From contig DASYRE010000051.1 of assembly GCA_036004685.1 (NCBI GenBank), positions 23,230 to 87,229 of the forward strand: a stretch of 64,000 bases of DNA. Direction: 5' to 3'. The notes under the pieces are model-generated. The model was not told where the DNA came from, made no database searches, and saw only the letters and a list, made by a program, of their open reading frames with translations. The DNA is from Candidatus Polarisedimenticolia bacterium. GTDB lineage: Bacteria; Acidobacteriota; Polarisedimenticolia; Gp22-AA2; AA152. Position 1 is the stretch's first letter, and each line of letters opens with the position of its first letter. Of the stretch, positions 9,162 through 16,802 are shown in pieces. Both the position numbers and the translations under genes were made by a program.

Positions 9162-11831
9162 TCAGAGACCGCGCCGCGCGGCGGCGGTGATCGCGCCGCG
9201 GGAGGCTTCGTAGTCCTTCCAGGGGTCGGTGCGGATCTTCCGCAGCCGGCCGGGGAGGTTCCGGAGGGTGAAGGAGTCGGAGCGCAGCGCCGGAGTCAGC
9301 TCCTCCCATCGCACCGGCGCCGACACGGGAGCCCCGGGGCGCGCGCGCGTCGAATAGGCGGCGATCGCCGAGGCGCCGCGGACGTTGCGCAGGTAGTCGA
9401 GGAATATCTTCCCCGCCCGTTTCGCCTTCGACATCGTGGCGGTGAAGCGCGCCGGCTGCTCGCGCACCACGGCCTCGGCGAGGGCCCGCGAGAACTCGTG
9501 GACTTCGTCCCAATCGTTGCGGCCGCGAAGCGGGACGACGATGTGCAGCCCCTTCCCCCCGGTCGTCTTCGGGAAGCTCGCGAGCCCGCGGTCGGACAGG
9601 CGCCGCCGGACCAGACGGGCGGCGTCGAGAACGGCGTCCCAGTCGACTCCCGGGCCGGGATCGAGATCGAAGGTGATCCGATCGGGGTTCTCGAGCCGAT
9701 CGGCCCTCGACCCCCAGGTGTGGAACTCGAGAACGCCACGCTGGACCAGGCCGATCAAGCCCTCCAGCGTATCGATCACCAGGTAGGCTCCCCGCCCCTT
9801 CTTTTCCTGGATCATCACGCGGCGGACGGCGGCAGGCAGCGTCTCCCCCGCCGCATGCTTCTGGTAGAAGCATGGCTTGAGGGTCCCTTCCGGACACCGC
9901 ACCAGCGTCAGGGGCCTCCCCGTCACGTGAGGCAGCACGTGGCCGGCGATCGCTTCATAGTATTCCGCCAGCTCCTGCTTGCTGATCCCCGCATCGGGAT
10001 AGAGGACCTTTTCCGGGTGAGTCAGCGTCACACCCGCGACCTCGACTCGCGCGCCGCCGGCGGTCGCGGCCCGCCCGGCCCTCGACGCGCCCGAGATCTT
10101 CATCTTCGCGGCGCGGCTCGCCGCCGGGCTCGCGGCTCTCTCTTTCGCCGAAGCGTTCGCCGCCCGGCCCGCGGAGGGTTCCGTTCGTTTCTCGGATGCC
10201 GGAATCGCCGAGACGGGGAGGGCCCGCTCCCGGACGATCTCCTCCGTCTTCTTGTCCTCGCGCAGCCCCTGGAACGACGGCTGGCGGAGGAGGCCGTCCT
10301 TCGTCCACTCGGAGAACTTCACTTCGGCCGCCAGGACCGGCTTCACCCAGTGGACGCCGCGCGCCCGGCTCCCGCGCGGCGGGCGCGCGAACGGCGGCTC
10401 CTTCCGCTCCAGCCGCGCCAGCCGACTCTGGAGATCCCGGAGGACCGCACCGGTGAAGCCCGTGCCGACCCGGCCGCAATAGACGAGGCGCCCCCCGGAG
10501 TCGTGAACCCCGAGCAGGAGCGCGCCGATTCCCTCACGGGAGCCCTCCGGCTCCGTGAAGCCGCCGATGATGAACTCCTGCCTCTGGAAGCACTTGATCT
10601 TCAGCCAGTCCCGCCCGCGTCCCGGCCGGTAGGCAGAGTCCTGGCGTTTGCTGACGATTCCCTCGAGGCCGCGGCGGCAGGCTTCCGCGAAGAACTCCGG
10701 TCCCCGGCCGACCACGTGATCGCTGTAACCGATTCTCTCGGATTCCGCGCCGGCGGCCTCGAGGAGCTGCCGCAGAGCCTGCTTCCGCGCCGCGAGCGGC
10801 AAGGGGGCCAGCGCGCGGCCGTCGAGATGCATCAGGTCGAACGCGAAGTAGCTGACGCCGCCGGCGTCCTCCCCGGCGAAGGAATTCTGCAGGGCCTGAA
10901 AGCTGGTCCGGCCCTCCGGCGTGACCTTGACGATCTCGCCGTCCAGCAGCGCCTCCTCCACCGGAAGCGCCGCCGCGGACGCCGCCAGGGTCCGGAGGCG
11001 GCCGCTCCAATCGTGGCCGCGGCGCGTCAGGAATTCCGCGCGGCCGTCCCGGATCCGGCAGATCGCGCGGTATCCGTCGAACTTGATCTCGTGAAGCCAC
11101 TCGTCGCCTGCCGGGGCCTCTTCCACCGGCGTCGCCAGCTCCACGGCCACCGCGCGTGGGAGCTTCTGCTTCGGCGCCTCCGGGGGAGGCGCAATCTTCC
11201 GGCCGCCGCCCTTCGGCTTCCCCGCTTTGCGGCCGGCCTGGGCGCGCGCGCTTCGGGCGGCCTGGGGGGACATCTCCTCCACCGTGCGGCCGCTGAGCAC
11301 GCTCTCCGGCCTCTCCTGGAGAAGCGCGTCGCCGGAGCCGGGCTTCGCCTCGGCGTCTCTTTCCTTGATGAGCAGCCAGTTCTTGCCGTCTTCTCCCGCT
11401 TTCCCTCCCATCCGGACGAGGTTGAAGCCGCCGCGCAGCTTCTCGCCTTCCAGGGTGAACTTCATCCGTCCTTTCCGGTAGTCGGCCGCAGGGTCGCCTT
11501 TCGGCCGCCAGCGGCCGCGATCCCACAGGATCACGCTGCCGGCGCCGTACTCCCCTTTGGGGATGGTGCCCTCGAATTTCCCGTATGCGAGGGGGTGATC
11601 CTCGACGTGCACCGCCAGGCGCTTTTCGGACGGATCGAGGCTCGGGCCCTTCGGGACCGCCCAGCTTTTCAGAGTGTGCTCGAGCTGCAGGCGGAGGTCG
11701 TAATGCAGGCGCGAGGCGGCGTGCTTGTGGATGACGTAGAGGTTGCCCTGCTTGCGCCCCGCCGAGCCTTTCGGCTCCGGAGTGCGATCGAAGTGGCGCT
11801 TGGTCCGATACGGGCGGAGACCCATTCTCAC
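9162..11831 (-). CDS. ligD: ATP-dependent multifunctional DNA ligase LigD (phosphoesterase-ligase-polymerase)
   Basis: The 889-residue enzyme has the three LigD modules in the order phosphoesterase, ligase, polymerase. The 3'-phosphoesterase part (about 20-185) has HAASRLHYD (H37, H43, D45) and VEDHPLAYG (H79). The ligase part (about 225-540) has the nucleotidyl lysine K250 in EIKFDGYR and the later motif LEGIVSKR. The primase-polymerase part (about 600-880) has the metal aspartates in FDLDPGPG (D722, D724). A basic Ala-rich linker joins ligase and polymerase. Together with Ku it repairs double-strand breaks by non-homologous end joining. The start is a GTG that overlaps the ku stop as GTGA, implying translational coupling; an ATG two codons later is possible. 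Confidence 0.96.
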   Translation of the reverse strand: MRMGLRPYRTKRHFDRTPEPKGSAGRKQGNLYVIHKHAASRLHYDLRLQLEHTLKSWAVPKGPSLDPSEKRLAVHVEDHPLAYGKFEGTIPKGEYGAGSVILWDRGRWRPKGDPAADYRKGRMKFTLEGEKLRGGFNLVRMGGKAGEDGKNWLLIKERDAEAKPGSGDALLQERPESVLSGRTVEEMSPQAARSARAQAGRKAGKPKGGGRKIAPPPEAPKQKLPRAVAVELATPVEEAPAGDEWLHEIKFDGYRAICRIRDGRAEFLTRRGHDWSGRLRTLAASAAALPVEEALLDGEIVKVTPEGRTSFQALQNSFAGEDAGGVSYFAFDLMHLDGRALAPLPLAARKQALRQLLEAAGAESERIGYSDHVVGRGPEFFAEACRRGLEGIVSKRQDSAYRPGRGRDWLKIKCFQRQEFIIGGFTEPEGSREGIGALLLGVHDSGGRLVYCGRVGTGFTGAVLRDLQSRLARLERKEPPFARPPRGSRARGVHWVKPVLAAEVKFSEWTKDGLLRQPSFQGLREDKKTEEIVRERALPVSAIPASEKRTEPSAGRAANASAKERAASPAASRAAKMKISGASRAGRAATAGGARVEVAGVTLTHPEKVLYPDAGISKQELAEYYEAIAGHVLPHVTGRPLTLVRCPEGTLKPCFYQKHAAGETLPAAVRRVMIQEKKGRGAYLVIDTLEGLIGLVQRGVLEFHTWGSRADRLENPDRITFDLDPGPGVDWDAVLDAARLVRRRLSDRGLASFPKTTGGKGLHIVVPLRGRNDWDEVHEFSRALAEAVVREQPARFTATMSKAKRAGKIFLDYLRNVRGASAIAAYSTRARPGAPVSAPVRWEELTPALRSDSFTLRNLPGRLRKIRTDPWKDYEASRGAITAAARRGL

Positions 11832-12691
11832 GCGCTCCTGGAGCGCCGGGCTTTCGCCGGGGTCCGTCCCGCGCCGCGTGATCGCTGGCTCCTTGCCTGC
11901 GTCTTCTCGATGCTCTTCTTGAGCAGCGGCATCAGGTCGACCACTTCGGCCATGCGCGGCTTCTTTTCGTGGGGCTCTTCGATCTCCTCGGTCTTGCCTG
12001 ATTTCACCTTCCGGCGCACCAAGGCCAGGATGTCGTCGTGGTAGTCGTCCCGATACTCCTCCGGGCGCCAGGACGACGCCATGCTCTCGACGATCTGCTC
12101 CGCCATGGCGATCTCCTTGGGGGTGACGCCCAGCTTCTTGAGATCGCCGGCGGGCGCCTCGATCGCGCCCGGCTCGCGGAGCTCGTGCGGGTAGCGGAGG
12201 ATCTCCAGGGTCAGGACCGCGTCACGGACGAAGAGCGCCGCGAGGCGCTGGCGCGTGCGGATCACCACCTTGGCCAAGCCGACCTTGGCGCTCCGGCGGA
12301 GCGTCTCGCGCAACAGCGCGTAGGCCTTGCTGTTCTTCTTGGCGGGTTCCAGATAATAGGGTTTCTCGAAGTAGACGGGCTCGATCTCCGCCGCGTCCAC
12401 GAATGCGAAGATGTCGATCGACTGCGACGCTTTCGGGTTCGCCCCCTTGATCTCCCGATCGGTGAGGACGACGTGCTGCCCTTCCTTGTATTCGTATCCC
12501 CGGACGACCTGATCCCACGGGACCTCTTTCCCGGTGGCCTTGCTGACGCGCTCGTAGCCGACGGGAGAGAGGTCCCGGCGATCGACGTAGCTGAACTTCA
12601 GCTCTTCTTTCGACTCTTCCGCGGGCTGGAGGCTCACGGGGATCGTGACTAGCCCGAAGTTGATGCTTCCGGTCCAGATGGCTCGCGCCAT
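11828..12691 (-). CDS. ku: Bacterial Ku DNA end-binding protein
   Basis: The 287-residue protein has the single-domain bacterial Ku core: MARAIWTGSINFGLVTIPV at the start, a central EIEPVYFEKPYYLEP segment, and ALLRETLRRSAKVGLAKVV near residue 125. A basic, Arg/Lys-rich tail follows, which in other bacterial Ku proteins helps DNA binding and LigD recruitment. It forms a homodimeric ring on double-strand DNA ends. It is the first gene of a two-gene operon with ligD, with a four-base overlap. The ATG at 12691 matches the usual family N terminus; the ribosome site is weak. No sigma-54-type promoter was found upstream. Confidence 0.96.
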   Translation of the reverse strand: MARAIWTGSINFGLVTIPVSLQPAEESKEELKFSYVDRRDLSPVGYERVSKATGKEVPWDQVVRGYEYKEGQHVVLTDREIKGANPKASQSIDIFAFVDAAEIEPVYFEKPYYLEPAKKNSKAYALLRETLRRSAKVGLAKVVIRTRQRLAALFVRDAVLTLEILRYPHELREPGAIEAPAGDLKKLGVTPKEIAMAEQIVESMASSWRPEEYRDDYHDDILALVRRKVKSGKTEEIEEPHEKKPRMAEVVDLMPLLKKSIEKTQARSQRSRGAGRTPAKARRSRSA

Positions 12692-12740
12692 GGCGGACTC
12701 CGCATCATCGTCAATATCACAGTCAATTTCACTCGATCAT

Positions 12741-12758
12741 TATCACTATCACTATCAC
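12741..12758. repeat. Three perfect TATCAC hexamers upstream of ku
   Basis: TATCAC is repeated three times in tandem, about 50 bases upstream of the ku start, in a short A/T-rich stretch. It could be a simple-sequence repeat or spaced operator half-sites. Confidence 0.5.
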
Positions 12759-12829
12759 TCGTCCCCCCATGACGGCGGGTTCTTCCGGCCCGATGCCGGC
12801 GCCCCGCCGTGATGAGGGCGAACCATCCG

Positions 12830-13372
12830 TTAGCTCGACGAGATCGAGAGGTTCGCCTGCACGTCGCGCACTCCCTCGGTCTGCTTCGCGAGGTTGATCG
12901 CCTTCTCCTTCTCCGCCTCGCTGCGCACCTTGCCGGTCAGGAACACGACGCCTTCGCGCGTGTCGACGTCGATCTGGAGCCCCTTCACGTCGGGATCCTC
13001 GAGCAGCCGGCTCTTCACCTTCAGCGTGATCCCGGCATCGTCGATGTGCTCGCCGAGGCTGCGCTCCGGGCTCGGAGCGTTCCCTTCCGCGGCGGCGGTC
13101 TTCACGGAAATCATGTCGACGACGCTGGTCACACCCTTGGTGTCGCGGGCGATTTCGAGCGCGCGGTTCTTGGCCTCCTGGCTGTCGATGTTCCCCGTGA
13201 GCGTCACGACGCCGTTCTGGGTGGCGACATCGATCTGATACGCCTTGACGTTGTCATCGGTGGCCATCTTCGCCTTGATCTTGGTCGTGACTCCCGCGTC
13301 CGACGTGCAGGCGACCGCGACGAAGATCAACGCGACCAGAGCGATCAGGGGAAAAGATCTGCGTGCTTGCAT
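12830..13372 (-). CDS. Lipoprotein with two BON domains
   Basis: The 180-residue protein starts with a lipoprotein signal (MQARRSFPLIALVALIFVA) ending in the lipobox VAVAC, with the lipidated Cys at residue 21. Two BON domains follow (about 23-95 and 105-178), each with the repeated pattern VxLTGxVxSxxEKxxAxxxA (NGVVTLTGNIDSQEAKNRA; EGVVFLTGKVRSEAEKEKA). This is the OsmY-like layout of envelope proteins that respond to osmotic and other stress and are thought to bind phospholipid. GAGGAGAAAACG before the ATG at 13372 fixes the start; a longer frame to 13471 would run through the promoter. A sigma-54 promoter lies 57 bases upstream, back to back with that of the DUF5670 gene. Confidence 0.88.
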   Translation of the reverse strand: MQARRSFPLIALVALIFVAVACTSDAGVTTKIKAKMATDDNVKAYQIDVATQNGVVTLTGNIDSQEAKNRALEIARDTKGVTSVVDMISVKTAAAEGNAPSPERSLGEHIDDAGITLKVKSRLLEDPDVKGLQIDVDTREGVVFLTGKVRSEAEKEKAINLAKQTEGVRDVQANLSISSS

Positions 13373-13428
13373 CGTTTTCTCCTCAAAGAATGCCGGAGCA
13401 ACCGGCGTTGCGATCGGGATCCTGGGAG

Positions 13429-13444
13429 AGCAAGAAGTGTGCCG
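13429..13444 (-). promoter_or_regulatory. Sigma-54 promoter for the BON lipoprotein gene
   Basis: The minus strand reads CGGCAC-ACTTC-TTGCT, one mismatch from consensus with the correct GG to GC spacing. Start of transcription near 13417 gives a leader of about 45 bases. Its -24 element ends 21 bases from the -24 element of the divergent promoter at 13466. Confidence 0.72.
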
Positions 13445-13465
13445 CGATCGCTCCCGCCGATCCCC

Positions 13466-13481
13466 TGGCACGACCCTTGCT
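13466..13481 (+). promoter_or_regulatory. Perfect sigma-54 promoter for DUF5670-CBS
   Basis: TGGCAC-GACCC-TTGCT matches the -24/-12 consensus exactly. Transcription from about 13493 would leave a 65-base leader before the ATG at 13558. A GCGATCGC palindrome (13444-13451) lies between it and the divergent BON promoter. Confidence 0.8.
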
Positions 13482-13557
13482 GAATAGCCCCTCGAACCAG
13501 GACGTGAGGTGTCACGGGTGAGATAAACAGGGACGAACGGACTTCAAGGAGGCGCAC

Positions 13558-13710
13558 ATGTTGTGGACAATCTTCGTGGTTCTTTTGGTTCTCTGGCTGA
13601 TCGGCGTGGTTTCCTCCTACACCATGGGAGGGTTCATCCACCTTCTCCTGCTCATCGCGCTGGCCGTGGTGCTCATCCAGCTGATTCAGGGAAGGAGGCC
13701 CGCGATCTAG
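13558..13710 (+). CDS. Small membrane protein of the DUF5670 (lmo0937) family
   Basis: This 50-residue protein begins MLWTIFVVLLVLWLIGVV, has two hydrophobic helices separated by SSYTMGGFIH, and ends in a short basic tail QGRRPAI. Length, two-helix layout and the central glycine-histidine segment fit the lmo0937/DUF5670 family of tiny membrane proteins seen beside stress genes. The function of the family is not known. AAGGAGG seven bases before the ATG gives a strong start. It has its own perfect sigma-54 promoter and is followed 31 bases later by the CBS gene, so the two are probably co-transcribed. Confidence 0.8.
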   Translation: MLWTIFVVLLVLWLIGVVSSYTMGGFIHLLLLIALAVVLIQLIQGRRPAI

Positions 13711-13741
13711 CTTCACGATACGTCGCCCTGGGAGAAGCGCC

Positions 13742-14206
13742 ATGAACATCATGAACCTGAAGAAAAAGATCGCGTGTGCGGAGATCATGACCCCCGATCC
13801 GGTCCGGTGCCTTCCCTCCGACACGGCGTATTGGGCGGCCTATCTGATGAAGACGAAAGACATCGGTCCCATCCCGGTCGTGCAGACCGAGGAAGACAAC
13901 CTGCTGATCGGGATCGTGACCGATCGGGATCTCGCGCTGAAGGTCGTTGGCGAGGCGCGCGACCCGAGGAGTACGAGGATTGCCGACGTGATGACCCGCG
14001 ATCCCGTCACGTGCCGGCGCGCCGATACCGTCGAGGAAGCCCTTCGTGCGATGTCGCACAATCACGTACGGCGGATTCCTGTCGTCGACCGCCGAGACCG
14101 CCTCATCGGCATGATCGCTCAAGCGGACGTGGCGACGAGGCTTGCAGAGCCCGCCAAGACCGCGGGGCTGGTGCGGGAGATCTCGAAATCGAAGGAGGCG
14201 GCCTGA
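13742..14206 (+). CDS. Tandem CBS-domain protein
   Basis: The 154-residue protein contains two CBS domains and little else. The first (about 14-70) has IMTPDPVRCLPSDTA and IGIVTDRDLAL; the second (about 80-140) has VMTRDPVTCRRADTV, HNHVRRIPVVD and LIGMIAQADVA. Paired CBS domains bind adenosine nucleotides and act as energy or stress sensors, but a free-standing pair gives no target. It follows the DUF5670 gene closely, has GGGAGAAGCGCC at the start and shares the sigma-54 promoter at 13466. A strong hairpin overlaps its stop codon. Confidence 0.88.
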   Translation: MNIMNLKKKIACAEIMTPDPVRCLPSDTAYWAAYLMKTKDIGPIPVVQTEEDNLLIGIVTDRDLALKVVGEARDPRSTRIADVMTRDPVTCRRADTVEEALRAMSHNHVRRIPVVDRRDRLIGMIAQADVATRLAEPAKTAGLVREISKSKEAA

Positions 14207-14225
14207 AATGCAGACCGCCTCCTTC
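14191..14225 (+). terminator. Hairpin at the end of the CBS gene
   Basis: Perfect 11-base arms GAAGGAGGCGG (14191-14201) and CCGCCTCCTTC (14215-14225) enclose the stop codon. The following sequence is only pyrimidine-rich, without a run of T, so termination strength is uncertain. Confidence 0.5.
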
Positions 14226-14280
14226 CTTCTGCCTCACCTCCCGGCGGCCGGCGGAAGTCTCTGCGATCTGCAACTTCTTC

Positions 14281-14295
14281 TTGTAAGGGTTACAA
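14281..14295. promoter_or_regulatory. Perfect inverted repeat TTGTAA-GGG-TTACAA
   Basis: Six-base arms with a three-base centre lie in the 278-base gap upstream of the OmpA-type gene. The arrangement is that of a dimeric repressor site, but no regulator is known for it. The gap holds no gene and no sigma-54-like promoter. Confidence 0.35.
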
Positions 14296-14484
14296 AATGG
14301 CCCCCCTGGCGGGACCGGCACGACAAGCTTGGCGAGCCTCCGACGCGATTTTTTGGGCCGGCCGAAGCCGACTCGACGCTTGGCTTCCGAGCCTGACGGC
14401 GACGAGGAAGCCAGGGACGCCGATGAGCCGGCGAGGATGAGCGAACGAGCTGCTGAAAACAAAACGACGAAAGGAGTTGACTCG

Positions 14485-15159
14485 ATGTCAGGTGTGAAGC
14501 GATCGAATGGGTTGGCCGTCACCATGGCCTCGGCCTTGCTCGCGATACTGGTTGGCTGCGCAACGACGGGGACGAGCACGACGACCCGAACGACGAAGCG
14601 CGACAAGACGGCGAAGGGCGCGGCCATCGGCGCCGCCGCGGGCGCGGCGATCGGCATCCTGCGCGGCGAGCGCGAAGCCGACGAGATCCTTGCCCACACG
14701 GCGGCCGGCGCGGCCATCGGCGCCGGCGTGGGAGCTTACATGGACGCCCAGGAGGAGAAGCTCGGACACATCCCGGGCACGACCGTCGAGCGCGTTTCCG
14801 ACGACGTCCTGTTGATCCACTTCGACTCCGACATTCTTTTCCCGATCGACTCCGCCCAGCTGGCGCCCGGCGCCCGGGACAGCCTCGACGAGATGGCCAG
14901 CGTCCTGAACGAGTATCCCAAGTCGGCCGTCGTCATCCAGGGATACACCGACTCGACCGGCACCGAGGAGCACAACCAGAGTCTTTCGGAGCGCCGCGCG
15001 CAGGCGGTGAAGAATTACCTCGTGCTGCGCGGCGTGGACGAGGAGCGCATGACGGCGCTCGGCTTCGGCGAATCCGCTCCGATCGCCAGCAACTCTTCGG
15101 AGAGCGGCAGGCAGAGAAACCGGCGCGTCGACATTCTGGTGAAGGCAAAGGCCCGATAA
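14485..15159 (+). CDS. OmpA-family peptidoglycan-binding lipoprotein
   Basis: The 224-residue protein has a lipoprotein signal with lipobox LVGC (Cys near residue 20), a Thr-rich stretch, and a glycine-zipper region with repeated GAAIGAxAG-like motifs (about 40-90). The C-terminal OmpA domain (about 108-222) has IHFDSDILFPIDSAQL, VVIQGYTDSTGTEEHNQ, LSERRAQAVKNYL and the NRRVDI end. The peptidoglycan-binding Asp and Arg of the OmpA fold are both present. It resembles YiaD-type outer-membrane lipoproteins that tie the membrane to the cell wall. AAGGAGTTGACTCG precedes the ATG; a longer frame to 14329 lacks a ribosome site. Two hairpins follow the gene. Confidence 0.9.
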   Translation: MSGVKRSNGLAVTMASALLAILVGCATTGTSTTTRTTKRDKTAKGAAIGAAAGAAIGILRGEREADEILAHTAAGAAIGAGVGAYMDAQEEKLGHIPGTTVERVSDDVLLIHFDSDILFPIDSAQLAPGARDSLDEMASVLNEYPKSAVVIQGYTDSTGTEEHNQSLSERRAQAVKNYLVLRGVDEERMTALGFGESAPIASNSSESGRQRNRRVDILVKAKAR

Positions 15160-15179
15160 TCGCTCCACCCACCGGAGGA

Positions 15180-15253
15180 CAAGCCCTTCTGCCCGAGGGC
15201 TTGAATAAAAACCAACGCCACGCTCCCCGCCGGGACGCCTCGGGACGGCGGGG
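15180..15253 (+). terminator. Two tandem hairpins after the OmpA-type gene
   Basis: The first has arms CAAGCCCT (15180-15187) and AGGGCTTG (15196-15203), followed by AATAAAAACC. The second has arms CCCCGCC (15225-15231) and GGCGGGG (15247-15253). Neither is followed by a T run, so they may end transcription weakly or protect the 3' end. Confidence 0.4.
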
Positions 15254-15302
15254 CGCTGAACGGATCCGAGACCAGCCACACTCACTCGTCTAGGAGACGA
15301 CC

Positions 15303-15497
15303 ATGACCGAGCCGAACAACGACCCCGATCGTTCGAATCGCGACCCGAATCAGAATCGCAGAGAAGACCCCTCCGGCGGCGACCAGGGCCGCCGGCCCTC
15401 GAACCCTCCGGGCGGCCAGGATCAACGGCAGGGCCCCGGGCGCGGCCAGGGTAACCAGGATCGCGATCGGGACCGGGACAAGGATCGCCGCAGCTAG
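15303..15497 (+). CDS. Small intrinsically disordered hydrophilic protein
   Basis: The 64-residue product is made almost only of Asn, Asp, Arg, Gln, Gly and Pro, ending in an alternating DRDRDRDKDRR tail. It has no hydrophobic core, signal peptide or recognisable domain. A TCTAGGAGACGACC sequence directly before the ATG argues that it is translated, and it sits among stress-type genes. Such proteins often have desiccation or condensation roles, but nothing in this sequence proves one. Low sequence complexity means homology would be hard to establish. Confidence 0.55.
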   Translation: MTEPNNDPDRSNRDPNQNRREDPSGGDQGRRPSNPPGGQDQRQGPGRGQGNQDRDRDRDKDRRS

Positions 15498-15498
15498 A

Positions 15499-15600
15499 GT
15501 GGCGCGTCTCCGAAATTACCTTAGCTTCGGGACCGTCGAGGCTGCCCGGATCGCAAGGCACGCCGGAGCACCGCGGGTCCAACGCGAGACGGGATGGATT
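15499..15600. repeat. Dispersed non-coding repeat, copy 1
   Basis: About 100 bases align with the right edge of the window (63869-63992). The shared core is GCCCGGATCGCAAGG (15544-15558), and both flanks match with scattered changes, ending in a GGGATGGAT block. The other copy has about 27 extra bases in the middle. The repeat fills the gap between the disordered protein and the DUF6496 gene. Confidence 0.6.
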
Positions 15601-15692
15601 GACGCCCGGCGGCTTGAATCCGCCGTGGGTCGGCCCGCCTCCTGGAACAGGATTTCGGAGACGCGACACGATACGCGGGAAAGGAGGGCGTG

Positions 15693-16007
15693 ATGCCCCA
15701 GAAAAGCAAATCGGGATCCACCCGCAGCCGATCCGGATCGAGCCGCAGCGGCAGCTCCGGATCGAGCCGCAAGCGAGGCGGGAAGAAGCGCTACGGCGAT
15801 CTCGCTTCGCAGAAGGTCGAGAGAGCGATGCACGAGTACAAGCGAGGCCAGCTGAAGTCGGGGCGCTCGGGCAAGAGAGTCAAGAGCCGCGACCAGGCTA
15901 TCGCCATCGGTCTCTCCGAAGCCCGGCGCAAGGGCGGGAAAGTTCCCTCCCGGAGCCGCAGCCGATCGTCGCGCAGCGGAAGCCGCAGCCACCATCGCGC
16001 CGCCTGA
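15693..16007 (+). CDS. Basic DUF6496-family protein
   Basis: The 104-residue protein has a Ser/Arg/Gly-rich N-terminal third, then a conserved block RAMHEYKRGQLKSGRSGKR followed by VKSRDQAIAIGLSEARRKG (about 47-87), and a Ser/Arg-rich tail. The middle block is the DUF6496 signature. The strongly basic, low-complexity flanks suggest nucleic-acid binding, in the manner of small histone-like proteins, but no biochemical role is established. AAGGAGGGCGTG leads into the ATG at 15693; a GTG one codon earlier is less likely. Confidence 0.75.
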   Translation: MPQKSKSGSTRSRSGSSRSGSSGSSRKRGGKKRYGDLASQKVERAMHEYKRGQLKSGRSGKRVKSRDQAIAIGLSEARRKGGKVPSRSRSRSSRSGSRSHHRAA

Positions 16008-16067
16008 TTCTCCAACCCTCCCCCCGGGCGGAGCCATTCCACTCCCGCCCGGGTGATTCCTTCCATC

Positions 16068-16457
16068 CTACCGGGACGATCGCGAAGCGACTTGCGCCGG
16101 AAGCGCCGCGGCCTGCATCAGGCCGAAGATCAGGAACGCCGCGCCGAGGACGAGATGCACGACGTTGTCGGGCCCGAGTCCGCCGGCGCGCGCCTGGAGG
16201 AGGCGCGCCACCACCTGGGGGGCGGCGAATCCCAGGATTCCCAGGAGCAAATAGATCGCGCCGAACGTCAGGCAGAAGGCCCGCGCCGCGCTGAAGCTCC
16301 CAGCGAATCCGACCGCCACCGCGATGAGGCCGCCGGGCAGGTGAACCGCGTTGTGAATCGGCGTGAGGTGCATGCCGAGAAGGTCCGGTCGGGCGAACCC
16401 GGCAATCCCCACCAGGATCAGGACGATTCCGGAGATCTTGTACCAGGTTCTTGCGAT
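16068..16457 (-). CDS. DUF4383-like membrane protein with an apparent ATC start codon
   Basis: The 129-residue protein has four hydrophobic helices (about 5-22, 38-58, 62-82, 100-120) with GIVLILVGIAGF, HNAVHLPGGLIAVAVG and DNVVHLVLGAAFLIFG. The repeated N(A/V)VHL motif in helices two and four is typical of DUF4383 proteins. The oddity is the start. AAGGAGG (minus strand, 16468-16462) is followed by AATT and then ATC-GCA-AGA-ACC, exactly where ATG would be expected; no ATG, GTG or TTG fits. Either an ATC (or ATT) start is used or one base is wrong. A perfect sigma-54 promoter lies 96 bases upstream. The family has no known function. Confidence 0.72.
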   Translation of the reverse strand: MARTWYKISGIVLILVGIAGFARPDLLGMHLTPIHNAVHLPGGLIAVAVGFAGSFSAARAFCLTFGAIYLLLGILGFAAPQVVARLLQARAGGLGPDNVVHLVLGAAFLIFGLMQAAALPAQVASRSSR

Positions 16458-16552
16458 AATTCCTCCTTGCTTGCGTTCTGGAAAGGAAGGGCGGCGAGCC
16501 GTCGAAGGAGCTTCTCTGGCTCGGCTCCATCGAGCCGGCATCCCAGAAAGCC

Positions 16553-16568
16553 AGCAAGGACTGTGCCA
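16553..16568 (-). promoter_or_regulatory. Perfect sigma-54 promoter for the DUF4383-like gene
   Basis: The minus strand reads TGGCAC-AGTCC-TTGCT, an exact consensus match. Start near 16541 gives a leader of about 85 bases. A palindrome AAGCGT-G-ACGCTT (16588-16600) lies 19 bases further upstream. Confidence 0.8.
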
Positions 16569-16748
16569 CCGGCGTGCCTGAAAATCGAAGCGTGACGCTT
16601 TGAAAACGATCGAGTCTGTCCCTTTTGGCTTGTTTCGAGGTGAAATTCGGGGCATTACTGACATAGAATTGGGAAGGATCAGCCGGGAACCGGTTCGCTG
16701 GAATAAGCGCCAGGCAGGCTGTTCGCGGGACTTGCCAAGGAGACCGCC

Positions 16749-16802
16749 ATGAATCCACTCGACTCGGAGGCTCCCGACCGGCGACATGACTCCTCCCCGT
16801 AA
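16749..16802 (+). CDS. 17-codon leader reading frame overlapping the hybrid kinase start
   Basis: CCAAGGAGACCGCC, a strong ribosome site, precedes an ATG at 16749 that opens a 17-residue frame (MNPLDSEAPDRRHDSSP) ending at TAA 16800-16802. The kinase ATG at 16786 lies inside it in another frame and has no good ribosome site of its own. The short frame may couple translation of the kinase, or a one-base error may have split the true N terminus. Confidence 0.45.
   Translation: MNPLDSEAPDRRHDSSP

Noticed and set aside
9162..12691. Ku-LigD as part of a defence or mobile island
   Set aside because: Gene order, overlap and base composition are those of an ordinary chromosomal repair operon.
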